DNA of 64,000 nucleotides, from assembly GCA_903907865.1 (NCBI GenBank), contig CAIVPR010000090.1, forward strand, positions 50,763 to 114,762, given 5' to 3'. Under the pieces are notes generated by a model, which saw only the letters and a program-made list of their open reading frames with translations, was not told the origin of the DNA and searched no databases. Positions within the stretch are counted from its first letter, which is position 1. Each line of letters starts with the position of its first letter. The DNA comes from an uncultured Acidobacteriia bacterium (GTDB lineage Bacteria; Acidobacteriota; Terriglobia; Bryobacterales; Bryobacteraceae). The position numbers and the translations under genes were made by a program. Of the stretch, positions 1-8,824 are shown one piece after another.

Positions 1-128
1 GGCGGCTCCCGTGGCGGCGAAACCGGGTAGCGGGCTGTAGGCGAGGAAAAATCACACGCGGAGGCCTGGCCGGTCTGTTAGACTGGGCCAAGGGTTGCAT
101 TCCGTGCGAGTGTTTCACGCCAACTGCG

Positions 129-1436
129 ATGATTGTCTCTTTTTCCGTCTCGAACTTCCGCTCCTTCGCCACTGAGGAAACCTTCTCGATGGTGGCCAGC
201 AATCGCCTCTCCGCGCACGAGGGGCACACGCTTGCAATCCCCGACTCAGAAGAACGGGTACTGCGGGCGGGAGTGCTCTATGGAGCAAACGGAGCTGGCA
301 AATCAAATTTGGTCAAGGCCTTGGCATACGTTCGGTCACTTGCCCGCAGTGCACGGGTGAGGGGTGACGTGACTGGCCGGGAGGCCTTCCGCCTCGGCAG
401 TATTGAGAACGAGCCTACCGGCTTCGATCTACAATTCATTGCTGGACAGCGACTCTATCGGTTCGGTGTCAAGGTAGATGACAGGCGGATCTCCGAGGAG
501 TGGTTGGTCCGCGTCGTAGGCGGGAGTGAGACGATCCTGTACGAGCGCTTGACGGACGTCGAGGTTCCGCAATGCGGCAAGAAGCTCAAGGCGCTCGCCA
601 CGGTAGGAGCGCCGGACAATCAAACGTTTTTGGCCACGATGGCCGCAAACCTCGACGAGGCGGATTTAGGTGACGACATACCCAGAGTCCTCAAGTGGTT
701 TTCCGATGGTTTCAAGCTGATCGCCCCGTCAAACTCCTACAGGGCCCTTGCCGGTGCACTGGAACGCGCTCCCGATCTCCTTGACTTTACGGGCGAATAT
801 CTTCGAACCGCTTCGACTGGAATTGACGCTTTGAAGGCTGCCAGACACGAGATTACCGAGCAGGAATTTCGCCAGCTGGTCCCCGGCGATCTGCCCCAAG
901 TATCCAATGGCCAGCCTGTGCTCCTCTCCCTGAGAATGGGTGATGCTCTTCTGGTGGAGCGAAATGGCCGCAATCGATATTACCAACTGGGGGTTCGGGC
1001 TGTCCATCGGGGCGAGAATGGAGAACCGGTCATCTTTGACCTGCTTGAAGAATCCGATGGTACCCGCCGCTTGCTCGAGCTGATCCCGGCGGTGCACCGC
1101 GCAAGCCGAGACAACTCAGTTTTCGTCATCGACGAAATTGATCGAAGCCTACACCCCCTACTGGCACGCGGATTCCTTAAATCATTTCTTGATGCCTGCG
1201 CTGGCAGCCAGAGCCAACTGATCGTCACTACCCACGAATCCAGTCTCCTCGACCAAGACCTCCTCCGCCGGGACGAGATTTGGTTCGCCGAGAAGGACCA
1301 AGCCTCCGCTACGCACCTGTATTCATTGGTGGACTTCAAGGTCCGAAACGATCTGGAAATCCGCAAACACTACCTGCAAGGCCGATTCGGTGCCATCCCC
1401 TTCGTGGGCGGACTGGAACGGCTGAAGGACGAGTAA
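129..1436 (+). CDS. AAA15-family ATPase, RloA-like (probable defence ATPase)
   Basis: The 435-residue protein begins MIVSFSVSNFRSF, the usual opening of AAA_15/AAA_21 (ABC-type, OLD/RecF-like) ATPases. Walker A GANGAGKSN lies at about residues 52-60, a signature-like ESDGTRRLL at about 308, Walker B VFVIDEID near 330, and the H-loop TTHES about 35 residues further on. It is followed after 2 bases by an RloB-family gene. Such ATPase/RloB pairs, like the PARIS AriA/AriB pair, are associated with phage defence; the ATPase is thought to hold or sense and the partner to act. That role is inferred from family and pairing. No restriction-modification genes are visible beside it, although the window starts only 128 bases upstream, a stretch with no recognisable gene. 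Confidence 0.85.
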   Translation: MIVSFSVSNFRSFATEETFSMVASNRLSAHEGHTLAIPDSEERVLRAGVLYGANGAGKSNLVKALAYVRSLARSARVRGDVTGREAFRLGSIENEPTGFDLQFIAGQRLYRFGVKVDDRRISEEWLVRVVGGSETILYERLTDVEVPQCGKKLKALATVGAPDNQTFLATMAANLDEADLGDDIPRVLKWFSDGFKLIAPSNSYRALAGALERAPDLLDFTGEYLRTASTGIDALKAARHEITEQEFRQLVPGDLPQVSNGQPVLLSLRMGDALLVERNGRNRYYQLGVRAVHRGENGEPVIFDLLEESDGTRRLLELIPAVHRASRDNSVFVIDEIDRSLHPLLARGFLKSFLDACAGSQSQLIVTTHESSLLDQDLLRRDEIWFAEKDQASATHLYSLVDFKVRNDLEIRKHYLQGRFGAIPFVGGLERLKDE

Positions 1437-1438
1437 CT

Positions 1439-2134
1439 ATGGCGCTCGTCCCGAGGAAGCCCCGTCCGCTCAATCGCGATAGCGGCTTCCGCGATGACCG
1501 CCTCTGCATCATTGCGTGCGACGACTGCTACGCCCCAAAGCAGTACTTTGAATTCTTTGCCATCCCCCGGATCCAAATCCACGTGGTTTCAACTCAGGAT
1601 GGAACTTCGGTTGCGGAACATGTGCTCGACCGATTGCTCGACTTCAAGAAATCCGTCGATTCTGACGATGAGCTCTGGATGTTGCTCGACACGGACCACT
1701 GCATCCGGGATACGCACTTGGGTGGCTTCACGGAGGCGCTGCGCCGCGCTTCCAAGGCTGGCGTCAACGTCGCACTCAGTCGCCCCAGTTTTGAATTGTG
1801 GCTCCTGCTGCACTACCGGGACGAGTCCGCGGTCCTTGACCTCCCCAACGCAACCAAGGTAGAAGAAGCCCTGCGAGATATCCTTGGCGGCTACAACAAG
1901 ACCAAATTGAAACGCGAGCACTACCCCGGGACCCTTCTGGCAACCGCTATCGAGCGGGCAGAGCGCCTCGACTTGAGCGTGCCGGGCGGCGACATCCCAT
2001 CCTCCAACACCACCCGCGTCTATCGCCTCTGGAAATCCATCGTGTCGAAGGCGCTCCCCTCCCAACTTCCGGTCTACCTCCGCGCCATCCAAGCCGTTCA
2101 AAACGCGCTTGACTTGTCCCCCAACCAGGAGTAA
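1439..2134 (+). CDS. RloB-family protein, partner of the AAA15 ATPase
   Basis: This 231-residue protein matches the RloB fold by pattern: an early strand CIIACDDC followed by YFEFF, then LWMLLDTDH, then SRPSFELWLLLHY, the most conserved RloB block. RloB resembles TOPRIM-type nucleases (inference from family knowledge). The ATG at 1439 is chosen because it lies 2 bases after the ATPase stop and gives the usual family length; the frame is open further upstream but that part overlaps the ATPase. Oddly, the usual acidic CEGExTE-like motif reads CDDCYAPKQYF here, so a normally conserved glutamate is replaced by aspartate and the TE is missing. The protein may have altered or lost catalysis. Confidence 0.8.
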   Translation: MALVPRKPRPLNRDSGFRDDRLCIIACDDCYAPKQYFEFFAIPRIQIHVVSTQDGTSVAEHVLDRLLDFKKSVDSDDELWMLLDTDHCIRDTHLGGFTEALRRASKAGVNVALSRPSFELWLLLHYRDESAVLDLPNATKVEEALRDILGGYNKTKLKREHYPGTLLATAIERAERLDLSVPGGDIPSSNTTRVYRLWKSIVSKALPSQLPVYLRAIQAVQNALDLSPNQE

Positions 2135-2157
2135 ACTCCCGGTGAGCGCCAAGCCGC

Positions 2158-2910
2158 GTGAAGCCCGCCACCACCATCACCAAAGTCTGCCGCGTCCTCT
2201 CGGAATTCCGGGAACGTCCCGGCATGGGTGTATCCGAACTCGCCCGCCGCCTCGACCTGCTTCCGAGCGACGTCCACCGGATTCTCCAATCCTTGGCCGC
2301 CCACGGCTTCGTCGAGCAGAACGAGCGCACCAAGATGTATAGGCTCGGCGTCTCCGTGGTCCGGCTGGGTCTGAACGCCCTGCAGCGGAACGAGTTGCGC
2401 GACGCTGCCCGACCGCTCCTGCTCCGGCTCTCCGAACAGATGGACGCCAGTTCCCACATGGTTGTGTTCGACAGCCGCGAACTCGAAATCTTCCTCGCCG
2501 AGCAGATCGACCACCCCGCCGAACAGCTGTTCAAATCTCGCTACGGAGGGCTCACCAACGGCCATTCCTCGGCCCTGGGCAAGGCGATCTTGGCCAACAT
2601 CGACCCCGCATTGACCGAACGCTTCCTCGCCCGGACCGGACTTCCGGTCCTGACGCCGCACACCATCCGCGACGGCGCCGCACTGCGCGGCGAGTTCGCC
2701 TTGGTCGCACGGCAGGGTTACGCTGTCGACCGGGAAGAGTCGGCCGGCGGTGCCTGCTGCATCGGAGCCCCGGTGCGCGACCGCACCGGGTCGGTGGTGG
2801 CTGCGGTGAGCGTTTCGATGGCGGCGTCGCGGTTCTACCGCGCCGAGGAGTCGGAGCTTGCGCTCCCCGTGAAGGCTGCCGCCGAAGCCCTATCGGCTCT
2901 GACCCGGTGA
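2158..2910 (+). CDS. IclR-family transcriptional regulator
   Basis: The 250-residue protein has an N-terminal winged helix (about residues 5-65, MGVSELARRLDLLPSDVHRI as recognition region) and a C-terminal IclR effector-binding domain, with the characteristic GxxxPxHSSALGKA-type block (here GLTNGHSSALGKAI) and SAGGACCIGAPVRD. The start is GTG at 2158. It probably senses a small organic acid or sugar derivative. It lies directly upstream of a large TonB-dependent receptor on the same strand, separated by about 95 bases that hold an inverted repeat, so control of the receptor or of itself is plausible but unproven. Confidence 0.9.
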   Translation: MKPATTITKVCRVLSEFRERPGMGVSELARRLDLLPSDVHRILQSLAAHGFVEQNERTKMYRLGVSVVRLGLNALQRNELRDAARPLLLRLSEQMDASSHMVVFDSRELEIFLAEQIDHPAEQLFKSRYGGLTNGHSSALGKAILANIDPALTERFLARTGLPVLTPHTIRDGAALRGEFALVARQGYAVDREESAGGACCIGAPVRDRTGSVVAAVSVSMAASRFYRAEESELALPVKAAAEALSALTR

Positions 2911-2918
2911 CAAATTGT

Positions 2919-2933
2919 TTCAAGTATTTTGAA
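2919..2933. promoter_or_regulatory. Inverted repeat, possible IclR-type operator
   Basis: TTCAA, a 5-base spacer (GTATT), then TTGAA form an inverted repeat in the short gap between the IclR gene and the receptor gene. Position suggests an operator. The arms are short and no promoter elements were clearly placed, so this is a weak candidate. Confidence 0.35.
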
Positions 2934-3005
2934 TGCGGGGATTGACCCCGGCCGCGCGGTGTGACAACGTCTTTAGGCAGAACTTCTGTTGAAAGGGTCG
3001 CCACG

Positions 3006-6000
3006 ATGCAGCTCCGCATTTCTCCAACATTTGCCCGCCTCCTGTTCGCCTTTGCCGCCGCCCCCATGATTTGGGCGCAGACAAGCACCGGCAACGCCAC
3101 CGTTGTAGGCAGTATTACCGATTCCACCGGCGCGCGGATTCCGGGAGTCCACATCAAAGTCCTGAACGTGGGAACGGATTTCCTCGCGGAAACCGTGTCT
3201 TCCGGCGAAGGTGCCTACTTCGTCCCGAACCTGAGTCCGGGCACCTATCGGATTACGTTCGAAACGGCCGGATTCAAGGCTCTGGTGCGAGATGGCGTCC
3301 AGCTCCGGCTGGGCGAAACGCCGCGCATTGACGTACAACTCGAAGTCGGCAACATGACCGACTCGGTGAAGGTGACCGGCGACGCGCCGCTCCTAGAGAC
3401 CGAAACCTCCTCCTCGGGCCAAATCATGGAGGGCGATGCGGTCGTGAAGATCCCCGTGATGCAGAAGGGCCTCAAGCGCATGACGCTCTACATGCCCGGA
3501 CTGAACGTGATCAACGGCCTGCACGGCGACGGGCAGCGGGAGCGCGCACTGGGAATCGTGCTGGACGGCGTCAGCGGCAAGGAGCCGGTCCGCGGAGCGG
3601 TCAACGATGACCAACGCATCATGACTGGCACCCTGGACATGATCCAGGAGTTCCGCATGTTCACTACGGGACTGCCCGCCGAATTCGGACACGGCAGCGG
3701 CGGTGTCCTGTCCGCTGTCTACAAGAGCGGCACCAACAGCCTCCACGGGTCCGCCGAGGACCGCTACCTGAACGGCGCGCTGGTGCACCGCCAGTATTTC
3801 GACCAACTCAAGCGCTGCGACGTCGGCCTGCCGTGCAACCCTTGGACCTACCAGGAGATGTCGGCCACCATCGGCGGGCCGGTTCGCATCCCGAAAATCT
3901 ATAACGGCAAGGACAAGACCTTCTGGTTCTTCGGCTACCAACGCCACCAGGAGCAGGTCTCGGAAACCGCCATCACCAATGTGCCCTCGGCCGCCATGTA
4001 TACGGGCGACTTCACTTTGGGCGGCAAAGGGTACCAGCTTTACGACCCCTCGACCACCCGCCAGGATTCGACCGGCAAGTGGATCCGCGACCCGTTCGCG
4101 GGCAACCAGATCCCGGTCAGCCGCTTCGACCCTGTGGCCGTGAAGATGCTCTCCAACAAGCCGTGGCCCCAGCCCAACCAGCCCGGAGTCGTGACACCCA
4201 CGGGTCCGCAGCAGAACGAGGTCCTACCTACCCACGGCGAGTACTATTTCAACCGTTTCGACACCAAGGTGGACCACCAGTTCAACGTCAACAACCGCAT
4301 CTTCGCCCGCGTTTCGCGCATGCGCAATCGCGCGCCGGGACGCTACTCGACCGACATCACCTGGGATATCTATGATCCGGTCATGGTCCAGCCCAACGAC
4401 TTCACCAATGTCGTCGTTTCCGACACCCACACCTTCTCGCCGTCGCTGATCAACGAGTTCCGGATCGGCTACAACCGCCGCCACGAAACGAAAGACCCGG
4501 TGACCTACGGGCAGGGCTGGGCGACCAAGCTCGGGATTCCGAACGTGAGCGACGCAACCTTCCCGAAGATCGTAACCGGCTACAACGGCAATCCCGGCGG
4601 CAAGTTCGCCAACATCGCCGAGGATTTCACCATCCAGGAGAACCTGACCAAGGTGATGGGCCGCAGCACTTGGAAGGTTGGGTACGAGTTGGTCCGGACG
4701 CGGTACAACGCGCTGCTTGAGGCGCTGCCTTCCGGCACCTACAACATGGGCGGGACCGAACTGCCGTTTACCCCCAACACGGGCAACACCTTCGCGAACT
4801 TCCTGCTGGGCAACGTGGCCAGCGCGCAGTTCACCCGCAACCAGGCGACCTGGCTGCCCCGGTGGACGGGCCACGCCATCTATGTCCAGAACGACTACCA
4901 TCTGCGAAAGGACGTGACTCTGAACCTTGGCCTGCGCTGGTCCTACGAATCGCCGTTTTCCACCAAGTACGGGCAGCAGTCGCAGTTCGACCCCAACGCG
5001 ACCGATCCCATCAGCGGTCTCAAGGGGGCCATCGTCCACAAGGCGGGCGAGCTTTCAGCCAAGGATCTGAACAACTTCCAACCGCGCGTCGGCGTGGCGT
5101 GGAATTTCCGCCCGAACTGGGTATTCCGCTCGAGCTTCGGGGTGATGGCGGTGGATGTGACCACGAACGACATCAACCAGAACTTCGAGGAGTACCTTGC
5201 GACGGCCAACGTTCAGGCACCCACGGGCGACCCCCGCACCGTGTTCAAGCTCTCCCAAGGTCCGCCGAACATCAGCTTCACCACCAATTCCGATGGCAGC
5301 GTCCCCTATGTCGGGACCAACTTCGCCAGCCGCAACGCCACGTGGTACGACCCGCACCTGCGCACGCCGTACGTGATGAAGTGGTCGGGCGGGTTCCAGT
5401 GGCAGTTTGCGCGGAGCTGGATGATGAACGCGGAATACCAAGGCTCGGCCGGCGTGAAGCTGCAGAACACTTGGAACATCAACGTTCAGCCGATGAGTTT
5501 CTTCCCCCTGGGCGACACGGCGAAACTGGACACGATTCGCAACAACTTCCAGAACTACAAGCCCTACCCGCAGTTCGGCAACGTCAATCTGGTCAGCAAC
5601 TTCGGGCATAACACCTACCACGCCGGAACCTTGCGCTTCGAGAAACGGCTGGGCGCGGGGATCTCGGGAACCTCGTTCTACACGTGGTCCAAGACGCTGG
5701 ACAACGCCGACGACGACGGCACGGCGACAGGCATCTCCTACTACAACCGCAGTTTGGAGAAAGGCCGGGCCAGCTACGACGTCCACCATCGCTGGGTGTC
5801 GACGGTCAACTACGAATTGCCGTTCGGCAAAGGCCGGAAGTGGATGAACCGCGGCGGGCTGAAGGATGTGGTCCTCGGCGGCTGGGAATTGGTGTGGATC
5901 CAGACCTTCCAGAGCGGTCCGCCGATGACGGTGACCTACGGCGGGAGCCCGTATGTCTACCTGCCAGGCTTCGGCAACCGGCCCAACCAGATCCTGCCGG

Positions 6001-6386
6001 ACGGCCAGGTGAAGCTGGAACATGTCGATATCGGGCCGAACCGCTTCCCGTTCTCGGCGCAAACCCGCTACCTGAACATCAACGGGTTCGCCTACCCGCT
6101 GTCGTACACGTTGGGGACGCTGGGCCGGAACACCCTGGAGGCTCCAGGCATCATCTGGCCGCAGACGTCGGTGCAGAAGTTCTGGGTCGTGAAGGAGCGC
6201 TGGAAGTTCACCCTGCGCGGCGACGTCAACAACGTGATCAAGTACCACAACTTCAACGCCCCGAATTCGGTGTACAACAAGACGGACCCGTCGAGCTTTG
6301 GCACCTTCAGCGGGACCCGCGGCAGCTTCTCCGACATCGGCACGGGCCGCTGGCACGCCATCATCGTCGGCCGCGTTGAGTGGTAG
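3006..6386 (+). CDS. Oar-like TonB-dependent outer-membrane receptor
   Basis: The 1126-residue protein starts at ATG 3006 with a clear signal peptide ending APMIWAQ; the frame is open 45 bases further upstream but that part has no signal-peptide character. After the signal comes a carboxypeptidase-regulatory-like domain (about residues 25-105, GSITDSTGARIPGVHIKVLN), then a plug region (TSSSGQIMEGDAVVKIP; LDGVSGKEPV; AEFGHGSGGVLSAVYKSGTN), then a long beta-barrel, ending in an aromatic residue (GRVEW) as expected for BAM-inserted barrels. Acidobacteriota carry many such receptors and their substrates are mostly unknown, often carbohydrate-related. The IclR gene upstream may regulate it. Confidence 0.93.
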   Translation: MQLRISPTFARLLFAFAAAPMIWAQTSTGNATVVGSITDSTGARIPGVHIKVLNVGTDFLAETVSSGEGAYFVPNLSPGTYRITFETAGFKALVRDGVQLRLGETPRIDVQLEVGNMTDSVKVTGDAPLLETETSSSGQIMEGDAVVKIPVMQKGLKRMTLYMPGLNVINGLHGDGQRERALGIVLDGVSGKEPVRGAVNDDQRIMTGTLDMIQEFRMFTTGLPAEFGHGSGGVLSAVYKSGTNSLHGSAEDRYLNGALVHRQYFDQLKRCDVGLPCNPWTYQEMSATIGGPVRIPKIYNGKDKTFWFFGYQRHQEQVSETAITNVPSAAMYTGDFTLGGKGYQLYDPSTTRQDSTGKWIRDPFAGNQIPVSRFDPVAVKMLSNKPWPQPNQPGVVTPTGPQQNEVLPTHGEYYFNRFDTKVDHQFNVNNRIFARVSRMRNRAPGRYSTDITWDIYDPVMVQPNDFTNVVVSDTHTFSPSLINEFRIGYNRRHETKDPVTYGQGWATKLGIPNVSDATFPKIVTGYNGNPGGKFANIAEDFTIQENLTKVMGRSTWKVGYELVRTRYNALLEALPSGTYNMGGTELPFTPNTGNTFANFLLGNVASAQFTRNQATWLPRWTGHAIYVQNDYHLRKDVTLNLGLRWSYESPFSTKYGQQSQFDPNATDPISGLKGAIVHKAGELSAKDLNNFQPRVGVAWNFRPNWVFRSSFGVMAVDVTTNDINQNFEEYLATANVQAPTGDPRTVFKLSQGPPNISFTTNSDGSVPYVGTNFASRNATWYDPHLRTPYVMKWSGGFQWQFARSWMMNAEYQGSAGVKLQNTWNINVQPMSFFPLGDTAKLDTIRNNFQNYKPYPQFGNVNLVSNFGHNTYHAGTLRFEKRLGAGISGTSFYTWSKTLDNADDDGTATGISYYNRSLEKGRASYDVHHRWVSTVNYELPFGKGRKWMNRGGLKDVVLGGWELVWIQTFQSGPPMTVTYGGSPYVYLPGFGNRPNQILPDGQVKLEHVDIGPNRFPFSAQTRYLNINGFAYPLSYTLGTLGRNTLEAPGIIWPQTSVQKFWVVKERWKFTLRGDVNNVIKYHNFNAPNSVYNKTDPSSFGTFSGTRGSFSDIGTGRWHAIIVGRVEW

Positions 6387-6425
6387 GCAACTGCGCTTCA
6401 CTTGCGGTCGTGGCCCGGCACATTC

Positions 6426-6452
6426 CAGCCGAGCCGCGACCGCGAAGGAGCG
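6426..6452 (+). repeat. 27-bp dispersed intergenic repeat, copy 1
   Basis: This 27-base GC-rich stretch, containing GAGCCGCGACCGCGA, recurs at 36119-36145 with a single mismatch. Both copies lie just after the end of a gene and in the same orientation. It looks like a dispersed intergenic repeat of the host genome. No function can be assigned. Confidence 0.7.
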
Positions 6453-6492
6453 TTTGTTCGGTCTTAGCGTCGAGGCCGCTAGACTTGGACCA

Positions 6493-6933
6493 GTGCCGAC
6501 ATTTGTCAAAACCGTCCTCGTCAACGCTCCGGTGGACCGCGTCTTCGCCTTCCATGAGCGGGCCGACGCGTTCACGCTGCTGACTCCATCCTTTCCGCCC
6601 GTTCGTGTCGTCGGCAAGGTCGGAAAAGGGGTCCAGGCCGGCGTCCGGGTGGAAATCCGCGTCGGACCAATCCGCTGGCTCGCCCTGCACACCGCCTACG
6701 AAAAGAATCGCCTCTTCGTCGACGAGCAGGTTTCCGGCCCGTTCGCGAAATGGGTCCACCGGCACGAGTTCGAGGCTGTCGGCAACCAGACACGGCTCAC
6801 CGACCGTGTCGAATTCGCACTCCCCGGCGGTCCCATCGTCAACGCACTGTTGGGCTGGGCCGCAAAATTGGCGCTAACCGACATGTTCCGGCATCTACAT
6901 GAAGTGACATGCCGAATCTGCGAGGCGAAGTGA
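6493..6933 (+). CDS. SRPBCC (START-like) family protein
   Basis: This 146-residue protein starts at GTG 6493 with PTFVKTVLVNAPVDRVFAFH, the typical first strand and helix of SRPBCC/polyketide-cyclase-like proteins, followed by the hallmark late block (FAKWVHRHEFEA) and a C-terminal helix. The frame is open back to 6298, but that part overlaps the receptor gene and is low-complexity. SRPBCC proteins bind hydrophobic ligands in a deep cavity. The gene lies 5 bases before an FAD oxidoreductase and in series with a sterol-desaturase-like gene, which suggests a shared role in lipid or isoprenoid redox chemistry (inference). Confidence 0.8.
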   Translation: MPTFVKTVLVNAPVDRVFAFHERADAFTLLTPSFPPVRVVGKVGKGVQAGVRVEIRVGPIRWLALHTAYEKNRLFVDEQVSGPFAKWVHRHEFEAVGNQTRLTDRVEFALPGGPIVNALLGWAAKLALTDMFRHLHEVTCRICEAK

Positions 6934-6938
6934 GCGCA

Positions 6939-7925
6939 ATGCCATCCTGCTTGGTCATCGGGGCCGGGATGGCCGGATTGACCGCCGCACGACTGCTGCT
7001 TGGCGATGGCTGGCGCGTGGTGGTCTTGGACAAGGGCCGCGGAGTCGGGGGACGGCTCGCGACCCGCCGCATCGGCGAGGCCCGCTTCGACCATGGTGCC
7101 CAGTTCATCACGGTGCGTGACGCCCTATTTCAACAACACGTGGACCGATGGCTCGCCAACGGCTGGATTGCGCCCTGGTTCGAGGATGGCGGACATATCC
7201 GCTACCGCTCCGAAGGTGGCATGAGCCAGTTGGCGAAGCACCTGGCGGTAGGACTCGACATCCGCACCGGCGTCAAAGTCGAATCCATCGGATACTCCAG
7301 CGGTGGCTGGCGCGCGTCGACCGATACCGGCGAGACCTTCCAAGCGGACGCCTTGGTCATGACAGCACCGCCGGAGCAGGCCCTCGCCATGCTTGCCGGA
7401 TGTACGGGCCAACTGGACCCGGCTGTGCTCGAGCACCTTCAGGCTGTCGAATTCGATCCCTGTTTCGCCCTGATGGTGGTGGCGAAGGGCCCGGGCCTCG
7501 TCCCGGCGCCGGGCTATTTCCGCCCCGCTGCCGGTCCGATCGAGTGGCTTGCCGACAACGTGCGCAAGGGTATTTCGGGCTCGGGCGGCTCGGCGCTTAC
7601 GATTCACGCCCGGGGCGACTATTCGCGCCAACGCTTCGAAGTTGCCCCGGAGGAGGTGGCCAGGGAATTGCTCGAAGCAGCCCGCCCATGGATCGGCGGC
7701 ACCGTCGACGCGTGGCAGCTTCACCGCTGGAAGTTTGCCAAGCCGGTATCTGGGCCATGTCTGGATTCCCTATATTCCGAAGTTCCCGCCCCCGTCGCAT
7801 TCGCCGGCGACGGACTGGCGGGCGGCCGCGTGGAAGGCGCATTCCTGTCGGGAGTTGCGGCGGCGGCCAAGCTCTCGGAAAGCCCTGTCGCAATTGGCCG
7901 CGAACCGTCAACGACGGTAGAATAA
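6939..7925 (+). CDS. FAD-dependent amine-oxidase/renalase-like oxidoreductase
   Basis: The 328-residue protein opens with a Rossmann dinucleotide fold, VIGAGMAGLTAARLL, followed by the second conserved strand VVLDKGRGVGGRLATRR and the DHGAQF motif typical of renalase-like flavoproteins. The C-terminus has the FAD-contacting block FAGDGLAGGRVEGAFLSG. ATG 6939 lies 5 bases after the SRPBCC stop and begins right at the first beta strand; an in-frame ATG at 6909 would overlap that gene. The following sterol-desaturase-like gene starts 4 bases after this stop, so the three genes very probably form one operon. The substrate is unknown. Confidence 0.87.
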   Translation: MPSCLVIGAGMAGLTAARLLLGDGWRVVVLDKGRGVGGRLATRRIGEARFDHGAQFITVRDALFQQHVDRWLANGWIAPWFEDGGHIRYRSEGGMSQLAKHLAVGLDIRTGVKVESIGYSSGGWRASTDTGETFQADALVMTAPPEQALAMLAGCTGQLDPAVLEHLQAVEFDPCFALMVVAKGPGLVPAPGYFRPAAGPIEWLADNVRKGISGSGGSALTIHARGDYSRQRFEVAPEEVARELLEAARPWIGGTVDAWQLHRWKFAKPVSGPCLDSLYSEVPAPVAFAGDGLAGGRVEGAFLSGVAAAAKLSESPVAIGREPSTTVE

Positions 7926-7929
7926 TTGC

Positions 7930-8760
7930 TTGCAACAAATCGCGCACCTGAGTCCCCAGCTCCAAACCTTCGCCGCGGATGTGATCCGGCTGTGCGCTTG
8001 GCTCGTGATTCTGGCCGCGATCTTCATTCCTGCCGAGCGCTTCTGGCCACCGGACCCGCGCCCGGTTGGCCGGAAGTCTCTCGCCTCCGACCTCGTCTAC
8101 TACTTCCTCAGCGGCTTCCTGCCAAAAATGTTGCTGGCGGTGCCGATCGCCACCGTCGCGGCCGTCATCCATCTCGTGATCCCCGGCGGCTTCTACGCGC
8201 GCGCCGCGCTGCTGCCCGTTTGGTTCAGGATCGCGGCTGGCATGGTTGTGGGCGAAATCGGCACCTACTGGGGACACCGCTGGTCGCACGAAATTCCCTT
8301 CCTGTGGCGGTTCCACTCCCTGCACCACAGCGCCGAGGAGGTGGACTGGCTGGTCAATACGCGCGCCCATCCGCTGGACATGTTCTTCACGCGCTTCTGC
8401 GGGCTGGTCCCGATGTACGTCCTCGGTTTGGCACAGCCCATGGGCAACCGACTCGACCTCGTCCCGGTGCTGGTAACGCTGGTCGGCACAATGTGGGGCT
8501 TCTTCATCCATGCCAACGTTTCTTGGCGCTTCGGCCCCTTGGAGTGGCTGGTCGCCACGCCCGCCTTCCACCATTGGCACCACACCAATGAGGCGCCGGA
8601 GACCCTCGACAAGAACTACGCAGCCCTGCTCCCTTGGGTGGACAAGCTTTTCGGCACCTTCCATCTCCCCGACCGCTTGCCGCGGAAATACGGGACCGAT
8701 ACGCCGGTTCCAGCCGGGGTCGTTGACCAGATCTTCGAGCCGATTCTGCCTCACAAATAA
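7930..8760 (+). CDS. Sterol desaturase / fatty acid hydroxylase family membrane protein
   Basis: The 276-residue integral membrane protein has the eight-histidine di-iron signature in order: GHRWSHE (HxxxH type) near residue 117, HSLHHS near 132 and FHHWHHT near 217, between hydrophobic segments. These residues bind the di-iron centre that uses O2 to hydroxylate or desaturate lipids or ether lipids. The start is a TTG at 7930, only 4 bases after the preceding flavoprotein, indicating translational coupling in a three-gene operon with the SRPBCC and FAD proteins. The actual lipid substrate cannot be read from the sequence. Confidence 0.9.
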   Translation: MQQIAHLSPQLQTFAADVIRLCAWLVILAAIFIPAERFWPPDPRPVGRKSLASDLVYYFLSGFLPKMLLAVPIATVAAVIHLVIPGGFYARAALLPVWFRIAAGMVVGEIGTYWGHRWSHEIPFLWRFHSLHHSAEEVDWLVNTRAHPLDMFFTRFCGLVPMYVLGLAQPMGNRLDLVPVLVTLVGTMWGFFIHANVSWRFGPLEWLVATPAFHHWHHTNEAPETLDKNYAALLPWVDKLFGTFHLPDRLPRKYGTDTPVPAGVVDQIFEPILPHK

Positions 8761-8785
8761 TTCTTGATTTGCGTGTCTGGTTTCT

Positions 8786-8818
8786 GTTGCCGCCTCCGCT
8801 AGACCAGTAGGAGGCAAC
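8786..8818 (+). promoter_or_regulatory. Hairpin that can sequester the ribosome binding site
   Basis: GCCTCC (8792-8797) can pair with GGAGGC (8810-8815), extended by GTT/AAC after a 3-base bulge. The right arm is itself the Shine-Dalgarno sequence of the TTG-started gene at 8825, so folding would hide it. This suggests translational control of that gene. Confidence 0.5.
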
Positions 8819-8824
8819 ATAAAG

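Noticed and set aside
5055..6692. Leftward open frame of 545 codons opposite the first receptor
   Set aside because: Shadow of the receptor and SRPBCC genes; no domain or signal.
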